64,000 bases of DNA from Pseudomonas indica NBRC 103045. GTDB taxonomy: Bacteria > Pseudomonadota > Gammaproteobacteria > Pseudomonadales > Pseudomonadaceae. Shown in pieces: positions 18,120 to 26,227 of the stretch (the stretch's first letter is position 1; each line of letters opens with the position of its first letter). Position numbers and translations under genes: made by a program. The notes under the pieces are model-generated. The model saw nothing but the letters and a program-made list of their open reading frames with translations, was not told the DNA's origin and did not search any database. The DNA is taken from positions 1 to 64,000 of the forward strand of contig NZ_BDAC01000010.1 of the NCBI RefSeq assembly GCF_002091635.1, written 5' to 3'.

Positions 18120-19214
18120 ATGTCGAACTGGAAGCGCCGAGCCCTGCTCAAGACCGGCCTCGCCCTGGCTGGTGCAGCAATGCTGCCAGCCAGCGCCAGC
18201 GAAAAACAAAAAACCACCGCCTCCGTGCAACCAACCGCTTCACCGGGAGCCCCTGCCATGCCTGTCCAAGTAGTCCGCTTCGAGCACCAGAACCACGTCC
18301 AATGGGGCGTAGTCCGCCAGGGGCGCATTTCACTCATTCCCGGCGAATACGCCAGCACCGGCGATCTGATCCGCCACACCCGGGTGGGCGAACTGGCGGC
18401 CTTGCCTGACGGCGATCTGCCGCTCGACACGGTGAAGCTGCTCTCGCCCATCACCCGCGACCAGAAATTCGTCTGCCAGGGCGCCAATTACCGGCAGCAC
18501 ATGATCGAGTCCGGCATGGACCCGGACGTGAAGAACTTCAACATGATCTTCACCAAGGCGACCAGTTGCATCGTCGCGGCGGACAGCGAGCTGATCAAGC
18601 CACGCAACGTGCGCTTTCTCGACTACGAGATCGAGTTGGGCCTGGTGCTCCGGCGCGACATCACCGGCCCGGTCCGGGTCACCGACGCCAACCTGCATGA
18701 GTTCGTCGCCGGCGTGGTGATTGTCAACGACTACTCGGCACGCGACATCCAGATCCCCCAGATGCAGTTCTACAAGGGCAAGAGCTACCGCACCTTCGGC
18801 CCTGTCGGCCCCTATCTCTGCCTGCTGGAAGCCAAGGACCTGCCCTACTTGAAGAAGCTGCAGCTGCGCCTGACGGTGAATGGCCAGGTGCGCCAGAGCG
18901 ACAGCACCGCCAACCTGGTCTACGGCCCTGCGGAAACCCTCACCGAGCTATCCGGCGTGCAGGACTTCACCGCTGGCGACCTGATCGCCACCGGTACCCC
19001 GGCAGGCTGTGCACTGACCATCCCTTCGCCGACCAAACAGCGCATTGCGGTCCTGCTGCCAGAGGCCGTGAAGTGGAAAGCCTTCATGAAGGCGCAGGAG
19101 GGACGCAGCAGTTACTACCTGAAGAAAGGCGACGTGGTGGAGGCGAGCATCCGTAGCGCGGACGGTGTGATCGATCTGGGCACACAACGCAATGTCGTGG
19201 TGGAGCAAGCCTGA
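18120..19214 (+). CDS. Fumarylacetoacetate hydrolase-family protein with Tat-like leader
   Basis: Protein of 364 residues. The FAH domain spans about residues 100-360, with metal ligands Glu170 and Glu172 (DYEIELGLVL) and the VIVNDYSARDIQ segment. Such proteins hydrolyse, hydrate or decarboxylate beta-keto or ring-cleavage products. Oddly, the N-terminus reads KRRALLKTGLALAGAAMLPASA, close to a twin-arginine signal (RRxxLK plus hydrophobic stretch and an A-x-A site). An internal ATG (18258, MPVQVVRF) also has a good ribosome site (GGGAG, 8 bases) and would give an ordinary cytoplasmic 318-residue enzyme. The long start has only AGGG before it. Either start, or both, may be used. Adjacent genes are spaced by 10 bases or overlap. 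Confidence 0.85.
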   Translation: MSNWKRRALLKTGLALAGAAMLPASASEKQKTTASVQPTASPGAPAMPVQVVRFEHQNHVQWGVVRQGRISLIPGEYASTGDLIRHTRVGELAALPDGDLPLDTVKLLSPITRDQKFVCQGANYRQHMIESGMDPDVKNFNMIFTKATSCIVAADSELIKPRNVRFLDYEIELGLVLRRDITGPVRVTDANLHEFVAGVVIVNDYSARDIQIPQMQFYKGKSYRTFGPVGPYLCLLEAKDLPYLKKLQLRLTVNGQVRQSDSTANLVYGPAETLTELSGVQDFTAGDLIATGTPAGCALTIPSPTKQRIAVLLPEAVKWKAFMKAQEGRSSYYLKKGDVVEASIRSADGVIDLGTQRNVVVEQA

Positions 19215-21169
19215 TGGCCGTCAGTTCGATTCTCGATATTCACGCCATCGAGCAGGTTCCACTGAGCGAGCGCGGGCTTGCCGCCAACACCTATGCAGCC
19301 CTGCAACGCTGCGCGGCGGAGCATGCGGACTCACCAGCCCTGAGTTTCCTTCTCGACGCCAAGAAATTCCAACGCACCCATGACTGGAGCTATGCCGAGC
19401 TTTTCGCCGACATCACCCGCGCGGCCAATGCCTTCCATCACCTCGGTATCGGCCCCCGCGACGTAGTCGCCTTCCTGTTGCCCAACCTGCCGGAAACCCA
19501 CCTCACCATCTGGGGTGGCGAGGCGGCCGGCATCGTCATGGCGATCAATCCCCTGCTCGAAGCGCCGCAGATCGCCGAACTGCTCCGTGCGGCAAAGGCC
19601 AAGCTGGTGGTGACTCTGGCGCCAACACCAGGCAGCGACCTGTGGAACAAACTGGCCAGCCAGCTGGACCGCCTGCCCAGCGTGCAGGATGTGGTATGGG
19701 TGAACATGACCCCCTACGTCGGCACGCTTCCAGCCCTGGTCCTGCGCGGGCTGGCCCTGCGCGAGAAACTCCGCCATCGTAAGCTGCGCATTCATGACCT
19801 GCGCGCGCTGATGCGTCGACAACCGGGTGATCGCCTGCAGAGCGGCCGGCAAATCCACCCGGAAGAACCCTCCTCATATTTCTGCACCGGCGGCACCACC
19901 GGGCTACCGAAGATCGCCATGCGCACGCACGGCTCCGAGGTCTTCAACGCCTGGGCAATGGCTGCCAATCTGCAGCCGCGGGTTACGAGCCAGGTGATCT
20001 TCTGCGGCCTGCCGCTATTTCATGTGAATGGTCAGTTGGTCACCGGCCTGATGCCCTGGACCCAGGGCGACCGGGTGATCATCGGTACGCCCCAGGGCTA
20101 CCGCGGCGAAGGCGTGATCGCGAACTTCTGGGCCATGGTCCAGCACTTCGGTATCAACTTCTTCTCCGGCGTACCCACGGTCTACTCGGCCCTGCTGCAG
20201 CAACCGGCCAGCGGCTATGACATCTCCAGCCTGCAGTATGCCCTGTGCGGTGCGGCGCCCATGCCCGTTGAACTGTTCCGCGAGTTCGAGCAGCGCATCG
20301 GTGTGCGCATCCTTGAAGGCTACGGCCTGACCGAAGGCGCTTGCGTTTCATCCGTCAACCCAGCGGATGGCGAACGACGGATCGGCTCCGTCGGCCTGCG
20401 CCTGGCCTACCAGGACATGCGCGCAGTGATCCTTGATGAGGCAGGCAACTACCTTCGCGATGCACAAACGGACGAGGCCGGTGTTATCGCCATCCAGGGC
20501 CCCAATGTGTTCGCGGGGTATCTGGACGCCATGCACAACAAGGGGGTCTGGATCGATATCGACGGCCAGCGCTGGCTGAACACCGGCGACCTGGGGCGTC
20601 AGGATGCCCAGAGCTACTTCTGGCTGACCGGGCGCAAGAAGGAGTTGATCATCCGCGGCGGCCACAACATCGATCCCAAGCAGATCGAGGAAGCCCTGCA
20701 GGCTCACCCCTCGGTAGCCCTGGTCGCGGCGGTCGGCAGCCCGGACGCCCATGCCGGCGAGGTACCAGTCGCCTATGTACAACTGAACCCTGGCGCAAGC
20801 TGCGATGAACAGACCCTACTGGCTTTTGCCGCCCAGCACATTGCCGAGCGGGCCGCCGTGCCAAAGCGCATCGAGGTCCTCGATGCGCTGCCGGTGACAC
20901 CGGTGGGCAAGATCTTCAAGCCGGCCCTGCAGCAGCGGGAAATCGCGCAGGTGGTGCGCCGGGAAGCCCAGGCGCTCGGCCTTGCGCAGCTCGATATCGA
21001 GGTCATTCAGGATACCCGCCGCGGACTGGTTGCCCAGATATCGGCAGGCACCCATCAGGAGCCTCTTGCCCTAGCGCTCGGACGCTACAGCTTCCAGATC
21101 GAATGGCTCGACTCACCCCACAGGAGGTCATCCGACACCCAGACCGAACGCCAAGCAATGAGCCGTTGA
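19214..21169 (+). CDS. Acyl-CoA synthetase (AMP-forming, ANL superfamily)
   Basis: Enzyme of 651 residues that would activate a carboxylic acid with ATP and CoA. All ANL core motifs are visible: CTGGTTGLPKIAMRTHG (phosphate loop), the YGLTEG motif, NTGDLG, the hinge GRKKELIIRGGHNIDPKQIEE and the C-terminal catalytic lysine in PVTPVGKIFK. The length is greater than typical (500-570) because of a tail of about 60 residues after the catalytic lysine and a longer N-terminus. Its start overlaps the stop of the FAH-family gene, so they are coupled. In this operon it could activate the side chain of the aromatic substrate or the acid released after ring cleavage. Confidence 0.9.
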   Translation: MAVSSILDIHAIEQVPLSERGLAANTYAALQRCAAEHADSPALSFLLDAKKFQRTHDWSYAELFADITRAANAFHHLGIGPRDVVAFLLPNLPETHLTIWGGEAAGIVMAINPLLEAPQIAELLRAAKAKLVVTLAPTPGSDLWNKLASQLDRLPSVQDVVWVNMTPYVGTLPALVLRGLALREKLRHRKLRIHDLRALMRRQPGDRLQSGRQIHPEEPSSYFCTGGTTGLPKIAMRTHGSEVFNAWAMAANLQPRVTSQVIFCGLPLFHVNGQLVTGLMPWTQGDRVIIGTPQGYRGEGVIANFWAMVQHFGINFFSGVPTVYSALLQQPASGYDISSLQYALCGAAPMPVELFREFEQRIGVRILEGYGLTEGACVSSVNPADGERRIGSVGLRLAYQDMRAVILDEAGNYLRDAQTDEAGVIAIQGPNVFAGYLDAMHNKGVWIDIDGQRWLNTGDLGRQDAQSYFWLTGRKKELIIRGGHNIDPKQIEEALQAHPSVALVAAVGSPDAHAGEVPVAYVQLNPGASCDEQTLLAFAAQHIAERAAVPKRIEVLDALPVTPVGKIFKPALQQREIAQVVRREAQALGLAQLDIEVIQDTRRGLVAQISAGTHQEPLALALGRYSFQIEWLDSPHRRSSDTQTERQAMSR

Positions 21170-21287
21170 CCCGGCAAACAGCAGACATCGCCTCGAGCCG
21201 ATGCCCCGGCACCGGCCCGCGGAGTCAGCGACGAAAGAAAGAGGCTCCGAACGAGCCCAACAACAATAACAAGAGGTAGTGCAAACA

Positions 21288-22979
21288 ATGACTTCCATAC
21301 AGCCATTGTGGCGTCGGGCTCGCCTTGCCTTCGCCATGACCCTTGCGACATTCACCAGCGGCATGGCCTCGGCGGTTACCTTCCAGCTTGGCGAGATCGA
21401 GGGCCAGTTCGATTCAAATCTGTCCGTGGGCGCGAGCTGGGCACTGCGCAACCCCGACCCGGACCTGTTGCACGACCCGGCATCCGATGATGGCCGACGC
21501 AACTTCAAGAAAGGCGAAACCTTCTCCAAGGTCTTCAAGGGTATTCACGATCTCGAACTCAAATATGGAGAGAGCGGCCTATTCTTGCGCGGCAAGTATT
21601 GGTACGACTTCGAACTGAAGGACGAGAGCCGGCTGTTCAAGGACATCGACGATCACAACCGCAAGGAGGCTGCCCAGTCCTCCGGCGCCGAACTGCTGGA
21701 TGCCTTCATCTACCACAACTACCAGATCGGCGATCTTCCCGGCACTGTTCGCCTGGGTAAGCAGGTGGTGAGCTGGGGCGAGAGCACCTTCATCCAGGGT
21801 GGCATCAACACCATCAATCCCATCGATGTCACGGCTTTCCGCAGACCCGGTGCCGAGGTCAAGGAAGGCCTGATCCCAGTCAACATGCTCTATCTGTCGC
21901 AGAGCATCACCGAGGAAGTCTCGCTCGAAGGCTTCTACCAGTTGGAATGGGATCAGACGGTAGTCGACAACTGCGGCACCTTCTTCGCGCCAGTCGATGT
22001 CGTTGCCGACGGATGTGAGGGGCTGGACACGCCCTTTGGCATAACCATCCCCCGGGCCGGTGACCGCGATGCTCGAGACAGCGGTCAGTGGGGCGCCGCA
22101 TTGCGCTGGTTTGCCCCCGGACTGGATAGCGAGTTCGCCGCCTACTTCATCAACTACCATAGCCGGCAGCCCTACTTCAGCACCCAGACTGCGACCACCA
22201 CTGGCGACCTGAGTACCTCGAAGTATTTCATCGAGTACCCGGAGGATATCCGCCTCTATGGCTTGAGCTTCAGCACCATGCTTCCCACCGGCACCACCCT
22301 GGCCGGAGAAATCAGCTACCGACCCAACATGCCAGTGCAGATCAGCCCCGTGGATCTCGTTGCTGTCTCCTCGGGTATACCGGTGCTAACGCCGCTGCTG
22401 TCCTCTGGCGCCATCCAATTCAGCAACGGCATGGACGTCAACGGCTACCGGCGCAAGGAGGTGACCCAGGCGCAGGTAACCGCAACCCATTTCTTCGACC
22501 AGGTGATGGGCGCCGACCGCCTGACGCTGGTCGGTGAAGTAGGTGTGACCCATGTAGGTGCGCTGGAAGGCCGAGGAGACGTGAGATATGGCCGCAGTAC
22601 AGCCTATGGCCAAGGCGCGCTCTATCCGGATAACAACCTGTGCACCGCGTTGACCAATTCAGCGATGCCGAACAACTGCAGCGACGACGGATTCGTCACT
22701 GGTACCTCCTGGGGCTATCGCGTGCGAGCCATCTGGGAGTACAGCAACGTCATTCCTGGTGTGGAGCTACGCCCCAATCTGGCCTGGTCCCAGGATATCA
22801 ATGGCTACGGCCCCGAACCGGGCTTCAACGAGGGCGCCAAGGCGATCAGCCTGGGCATCGATGCCAGCTATCTCCATATCTACAACGCCAGCCTGTCTTA
22901 CACCGACTACTTCGGTGGCGACTACAACACCAACATCGATCGCGACTTCGTCGCCCTGAGCTTTGGCGTGTCCTTCTGA
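21288..22979 (+). CDS. DUF1302 family outer-membrane protein
   Basis: Protein of about 563 residues with a signal peptide (ends near ASA, residues 24-27), many alternating aromatic/polar strands and a C-terminal Phe (ALSFGVSF), as in outer-membrane beta-barrels. DUF1302 proteins usually occur next to DUF1329 proteins in clusters for breakdown of hydrophobic compounds such as steroids and aromatics, where a role in uptake is suspected. The ATG at 21288 was chosen; GAGG lies 11 bases upstream. It follows the ligase gene by about 120 bases and overlaps the DUF1329 gene by one codon position. Confidence 0.86.
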   Translation: MTSIQPLWRRARLAFAMTLATFTSGMASAVTFQLGEIEGQFDSNLSVGASWALRNPDPDLLHDPASDDGRRNFKKGETFSKVFKGIHDLELKYGESGLFLRGKYWYDFELKDESRLFKDIDDHNRKEAAQSSGAELLDAFIYHNYQIGDLPGTVRLGKQVVSWGESTFIQGGINTINPIDVTAFRRPGAEVKEGLIPVNMLYLSQSITEEVSLEGFYQLEWDQTVVDNCGTFFAPVDVVADGCEGLDTPFGITIPRAGDRDARDSGQWGAALRWFAPGLDSEFAAYFINYHSRQPYFSTQTATTTGDLSTSKYFIEYPEDIRLYGLSFSTMLPTGTTLAGEISYRPNMPVQISPVDLVAVSSGIPVLTPLLSSGAIQFSNGMDVNGYRRKEVTQAQVTATHFFDQVMGADRLTLVGEVGVTHVGALEGRGDVRYGRSTAYGQGALYPDNNLCTALTNSAMPNNCSDDGFVTGTSWGYRVRAIWEYSNVIPGVELRPNLAWSQDINGYGPEPGFNEGAKAISLGIDASYLHIYNASLSYTDYFGGDYNTNIDRDFVALSFGVSF

Positions 22980-24352
22980 TGAGTGCCATCAACATGAAAA
23001 CAATAAATCTGCTCCTTGCGACCCTGACCCTGTCTCTCCACTGCAGCCTCCAGGCGGCGGTTTCAACCGCCGAGGCCGAGAAATTAGGAACCGTACTGAC
23101 ACCCGTCGGTGCGGAAAAAGCCGGCAATGCCGACGGCAGCATACCGGCCTGGACTGGCGGCCTGGAGAAGGCTGCCGGAAATCTCGACAGTAGCGGTCGG
23201 CTGAGCAATCCCTATGCAAGTGAACAGCCGCTTTTCATCATCGACGCCAAGAACCAGGCCCAGTACGCCGACAAGTTGACCGATGGCCAGCGCGCCATGT
23301 TCAAGCGCTATCCGGAGAGCTACCGGTTGCGCGTCTTCCCGACGCACCGCAGCGCGGCGATGCCCGAGTTCGTCTACGAGGCCGCCGCCCACAATGCCGT
23401 TAATGCAAAACTGCTGGCAGAGGGCAACGGGCTGGAAAATTTTGAAACTGCCATTCCCTTTCCCATCCCCCAGAACGCACTGGAAGTGTTGTGGAACCAC
23501 CTGACCCGCTATCGCGGCGGCAGCGTGCGGCGCACCTACGTCCAGGCGGTGCCACTGGCGAACGGAAACTACACGCCCGTTTACTTCAAGCAGCAACTCA
23601 CCTACCGCGACCAACTGGCCGACTTCGACTCGCAGTCGCCGGGCAATGTACTGTTCTATTACAAGGAACTGATCACTGCCCCTTCACGCCTGGCAGGGGA
23701 CGTCGTCATGGTTCACGAAACCCTCGATCAGGTGAAGGAACCGCGCAAAGCATGGATTTACAACGCAGGGCAGCGCCGGGTCCGACGTGCTCCACAGATC
23801 TCCTATGACGGCCCCTTCCCGGCTTCCGACGGACAACGTGTCGCCGACAACCTCGACATGTACAACGGTGCACCAGATCGCTACGACTGGAAGTTGCTGG
23901 GCAAAAAGGAAATCTACATTCCCTACAACAATTTCCAGCTGGAATCGGCCGATCACAAGTACAGCGACATTATCAAACCCGGCCACCTGAACTCTGATTT
24001 GGCCCGCTACGAACTGCATCGTGTATGGGTGGTCGAGGCGACGCTTAAACCGGGTCAGCGGCACATCTACGCGAAGCGTGTGTTCTTCATTGACGAGGAC
24101 ACCTGGCAGATCGTATTGGCTGATCATTTCGATACTCACGGCACACTGTGGCGAGTGGCCGAAGGCTTCATGACCCCGATCTACGACAAGCAGATTCCCT
24201 GGCTGGGAACCGAGACGCTGTACGACCTCCTCAATGGTCGATACATCATCGCCGGCATGCGCAACGAAGAGAAAGAAGCACAGGAGTTCGGCTTTAAAGC
24301 TTCCTCTGCCGAATACACTCCAGCCGCTCTGCGCAATGCGGGAGTGCGCTGA
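22979..24352 (+). CDS. DUF1329 family exported protein
   Basis: Protein of 457 residues with a signal peptide (MKTINLLLATLTLSLHCSLQA) and the DUF1329 body, starting AVSTAEAEKLGTVLTPVGAEKAGNADGSIPAWTGG. The family has a LolB/LolA-like fold and accompanies DUF1302 barrels, so a periplasmic or membrane-attached role in moving hydrophobic substrates is likely. The start codon shares bases with the DUF1302 stop (ATGA), giving tight coupling; a second Met five codons later is possible. A terminator follows at 24393. Confidence 0.87.
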   Translation: MSAINMKTINLLLATLTLSLHCSLQAAVSTAEAEKLGTVLTPVGAEKAGNADGSIPAWTGGLEKAAGNLDSSGRLSNPYASEQPLFIIDAKNQAQYADKLTDGQRAMFKRYPESYRLRVFPTHRSAAMPEFVYEAAAHNAVNAKLLAEGNGLENFETAIPFPIPQNALEVLWNHLTRYRGGSVRRTYVQAVPLANGNYTPVYFKQQLTYRDQLADFDSQSPGNVLFYYKELITAPSRLAGDVVMVHETLDQVKEPRKAWIYNAGQRRVRRAPQISYDGPFPASDGQRVADNLDMYNGAPDRYDWKLLGKKEIYIPYNNFQLESADHKYSDIIKPGHLNSDLARYELHRVWVVEATLKPGQRHIYAKRVFFIDEDTWQIVLADHFDTHGTLWRVAEGFMTPIYDKQIPWLGTETLYDLLNGRYIIAGMRNEEKEAQEFGFKASSAEYTPAALRNAGVR

Positions 24353-24392
24353 CGCGTTGCTCCATCTTCACGGCCCAACAGCCTGAGCCTTT

Positions 24393-24416
24393 ACCGCCCT
24401 CCGGGGCGGTCTTTTT
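24393..24416 (+). terminator. Rho-independent terminator closing the catabolic operon
   Basis: A 7-bp GC stem ACCGCCC/GGGCGGT (24393-24399, 24404-24410) with a 4-base loop is followed by CTTTTT. It lies 40 bases after the DUF1329 stop. Confidence 0.88.
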
Positions 24417-24535
24417 ATGCGCGCGAACCCAGCTACCAACATGACCAGTAAATATCCCCCGGCTAAGCCGGGGATTACCTTGTTTATTTATTCACCCGAC
24501 GATGCGAATGATGATGCCCGCTAATACGACCTTTT

Positions 24536-24600
24536 CTCTGTGCGAGGCAAACCCCTCTCCCCTAAAGGGTAGAGGGGAGATATTCGTGCCGCCTGTCCTG
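24536..24600. repeat. Dispersed CTCTCC hairpin repeat, copy 2
   Basis: Same left flank (CTCTGTGCGAGGCAAA) and right flank (ATTCGTGC) as copy 1 at 9541, but the inner arm is shortened (CCCCTCTCCCC-TAAAGGGT-AGAGGGG). It directly precedes the compound repeat, as copy 4 at 53624 does. Confidence 0.8.
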
Positions 24601-24760
24601 ATGAAGTGATCCTGATACCTAGCGTTGTCTGAAGGATTACGGAGTGACTGCCAGAAGTAACTCGCCGGGGGGCGAAACAAGAAGGGGCTGCTGAACTCAA
24701 TAATCGGTTTGGTTCAGAACCATCTAGCACACTGCCCTAGACAGACAAACGCACCCTTGT
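24601..24760. repeat. Compound intergenic repeat, shortened copy
   Basis: It contains the elements GTGATCCTGAT, CTGCCAGAAGTAACTCGCCG, GGCGAAACAAGAAG, AATAATCGGTT and CCCTAGACAGACAAACGC in the same order as the full copy at 53690-54060. The central part, about 230 bases, is missing. The first half also matches the inverted copy at 30246-30600. Confidence 0.75.
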
Positions 24761-24777
24761 GCGCCGACACAGACGTG

Positions 24778-24831
24778 TAGGGGCGAATTCATTCGCCCAG
24801 CGAAACCACGGCGGCGAATAAATTCGCCTAC
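24778..24831. repeat. REP pair, GTAGGGGCGAATTCATTCGCC type
   Basis: Two copies of the same REP face each other (24778-24798 and 24812-24831) with 13 bases between, able to form a long hairpin. Related copies occur at 43764, 43943, 53542 and 54064. Confidence 0.85.
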
Positions 24832-24859
24832 GTGATCGGCGTGGTGCAGGCCTCCGCAG

Positions 24860-25297
24860 CTATTCGCCGATATCCTCGTTCCACAACTCCGGCCGGTTGG
24901 CGATGAAGTCCTGCATCAGACGGATGCAGGTTTCGTCCTGCAACACTTCGACCGCCACCCCGCGCGAACGCAACAGTGCCTCTTCGCCGAGAAAGGTGCG
25001 GTTTTCGCCGACGATCACCTTGGGAATGCCATACAGCAGGATCGCCCCGCTGCACATCGCACAGGGCGACAGGGTGGTGTAGAGCACCGACTCCCGGTAC
25101 ACCCGGGCCGGCTGGCGTCCGGCGTTTTCGAAGGCATCCATCTCGCCATGCCGGATCGCACTGCCCTGCTGCACCCGCCGGTTGTGGCCGCGTCCGATGA
25201 TCCGTCCCTTGTGGACGATCACCGAGCCGATGGGAATGCCTCCTTCGGCCAGCCCTTGCTGCGCCTCTTCGATTGCCGCCTGCATGAACGCGTCCAT
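24860..25297 (-). CDS. Cytosine deaminase, zinc-dependent, yeast FCY1-like nucleoside-deaminase fold
   Basis: Protein of 145 residues. Zn-site motifs are HGEMDAFENAG (His50, Glu52) and TLSPCAMCSGA (Cys79, Cys82). The remaining landmarks follow the yeast cytosine deaminase FCY1 closely as I remember it: EGGIPIGSV, GRGHNRRVQQGSA, YGIPKVIVGEN and the C-terminal RPELWNEDIGE. That protein converts cytosine to uracil; most bacterial cytosine deaminases (CodA) are unrelated amidohydrolases. GAGG lies 6 bases before the ATG. Transcribed away from the RebB genes. It could alternatively act on another amino-purine or pyrimidine. Confidence 0.85.
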   Translation of the reverse strand: MDAFMQAAIEEAQQGLAEGGIPIGSVIVHKGRIIGRGHNRRVQQGSAIRHGEMDAFENAGRQPARVYRESVLYTTLSPCAMCSGAILLYGIPKVIVGENRTFLGEEALLRSRGVAVEVLQDETCIRLMQDFIANRPELWNEDIGE

Positions 25298-25486
25298 GGT
25301 GTCCTCACTGTGAGGGGCTCGACCGCCGTCTGGCGGAATACGAAGGAAGCCTAGCAAACCGGAACTAAGCTCACGCTCATTGAGCAACGACGACACATAC
25401 CCACGTTTTTTCACAACAAGGACCGTCATGCGTTCCTCATGACAGCACGACCCGAGTCGTGTGTTCATCCACAGGGAGAAACAAAC

Positions 25487-25798
25487 ATGGCAAACGTGAA
25501 TGAAATGATCACCGACGCAGTCACCCAGTCCAACGTGAAAGTGGTCGCCGAAGCGCCGGCCATGGCCATGGGCTCGATCTACCAGACCATGGCCCATTCC
25601 ACCGGTATCCTGTTCCAGAACGCCGTTTCCGCGCAGCAGCAGCAGAACACGCTGTCCCAGGCTTCCACCACCATGGGCGTGATGCAGATCTACAGCGTCG
25701 ACACCGCCGCCGATGCGGGAGCGACGGAGAAGATCGGCCAGTTGGGCGTCGCCGACAACCTGACCAGCCTGCTCACCGTCCTCAAGTCCTTCCAGTAA
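25487..25798 (+). CDS. RebB-family R-body protein, copy 1
   Basis: Protein of 103 residues matching the RebB family: ITDAVTQSNVKV, APAMAMGSIYQTMAHSTGILFQNAVSAQQQ and TMGVMQIYSVDT. RebB proteins polymerise into R-bodies, coiled ribbons inside the cell that unroll on a trigger such as low pH, first known from Caedibacter. The ATG with AGGGAG 9 bases upstream was chosen over an earlier in-frame ATG. A small hairpin (CACGAC/GTCGTG, 25446-25461) precedes it. A second copy follows after 61 bases. No sigma-factor gene (as accompanies P. aeruginosa reb genes) or other Reb gene is seen in this window. Confidence 0.88.
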   Translation: MANVNEMITDAVTQSNVKVVAEAPAMAMGSIYQTMAHSTGILFQNAVSAQQQQNTLSQASTTMGVMQIYSVDTAADAGATEKIGQLGVADNLTSLLTVLKSFQ

Positions 25799-25859
25799 GG
25801 GCGAGAGGTCCCCCAACACAGTTCCCCGGAACAGCCATCTCGATTAACGGAGCATTCCT

Positions 25860-26168
25860 ATGCCTGTGAACAACCAGATCACCGATGCCGTGACCCAATC
25901 CAACGTGAAAGTCATCGGCGAAGCGCCGGCCATGGCGATGGGCTCGGTCTACCAGACCATGGCCCACTCCACCGGCATCCTCTTCGAAAACGCCGTCTCG
26001 GCCCAGCAACAGCAGAACACGCTGTCCCAGGCCTCCACCACCATGGGCGTGATGCAGATCTACAGCGTCGATACCGCCGCCGATGCAAGTGCGACGGAGA
26101 AGATCGGCCAGTTGGGTGTCGCCGACAACCTGACCAGCCTGCTCACCGTCCTCAAGTCCTTCCAGTAA
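25860..26168 (+). CDS. RebB-family R-body protein, copy 2
   Basis: Protein of 102 residues, nearly the same as copy 1 apart from the N-terminus (MPVNNQITDAV) and a few substitutions (VVAEAP to VIGEAP, LFQNA to LFENA, GATEK to SATEK). The last third of the two genes is almost identical at DNA level, including synonymous positions. This indicates a recent duplication or gene conversion. GGAG lies 7 bases upstream. R-bodies in other bacteria are built from two or more RebB homologues, so the pair could make a mixed polymer. Confidence 0.88.
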   Translation: MPVNNQITDAVTQSNVKVIGEAPAMAMGSVYQTMAHSTGILFENAVSAQQQQNTLSQASTTMGVMQIYSVDTAADASATEKIGQLGVADNLTSLLTVLKSFQ

Positions 26169-26178
26169 CCCCTCCCCT

Positions 26179-26208
26179 CGCTGCCCCGGAGTCCGCTCCG
26201 GGGCAGCG
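26179..26208 (+). terminator. Strong hairpin after the RebB pair
   Basis: A 13-bp perfect stem (CGCTGCCCCGGAG / CTCCGGGGCAGCG) with loop TCCG begins 10 bases past the second RebB stop. There is no T run, so it may stabilise the mRNA end or terminate weakly. The converging HAD gene ends just beyond it. Confidence 0.6.
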
Positions 26209-26227
26209 CTCCGTCCGGGATGTGGAG

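Larger units (their letters stand above)
24417..24859. other. Repeat-filled intergenic region at the right border of the island
   Basis: No gene is supported here. In order: a short hairpin CCCCGGCTAAGCCGGGG at about 24457-24473, the CTCTCC repeat (24536-24600), a shortened compound repeat (24601-24760) and an inverted pair of GTAGGGGCGAATTCATTCGCC repeats (24778-24831). Confidence 0.7.

Noticed and set aside
18120-19214. Naming this gene fahA as the missing partner of hpd and maiA
   Set aside because: It has the small FAH domain of ring-cleavage hydrolases/hydratases and sits in a different operon; true fumarylacetoacetase is longer, with a distinct N-terminal domain.
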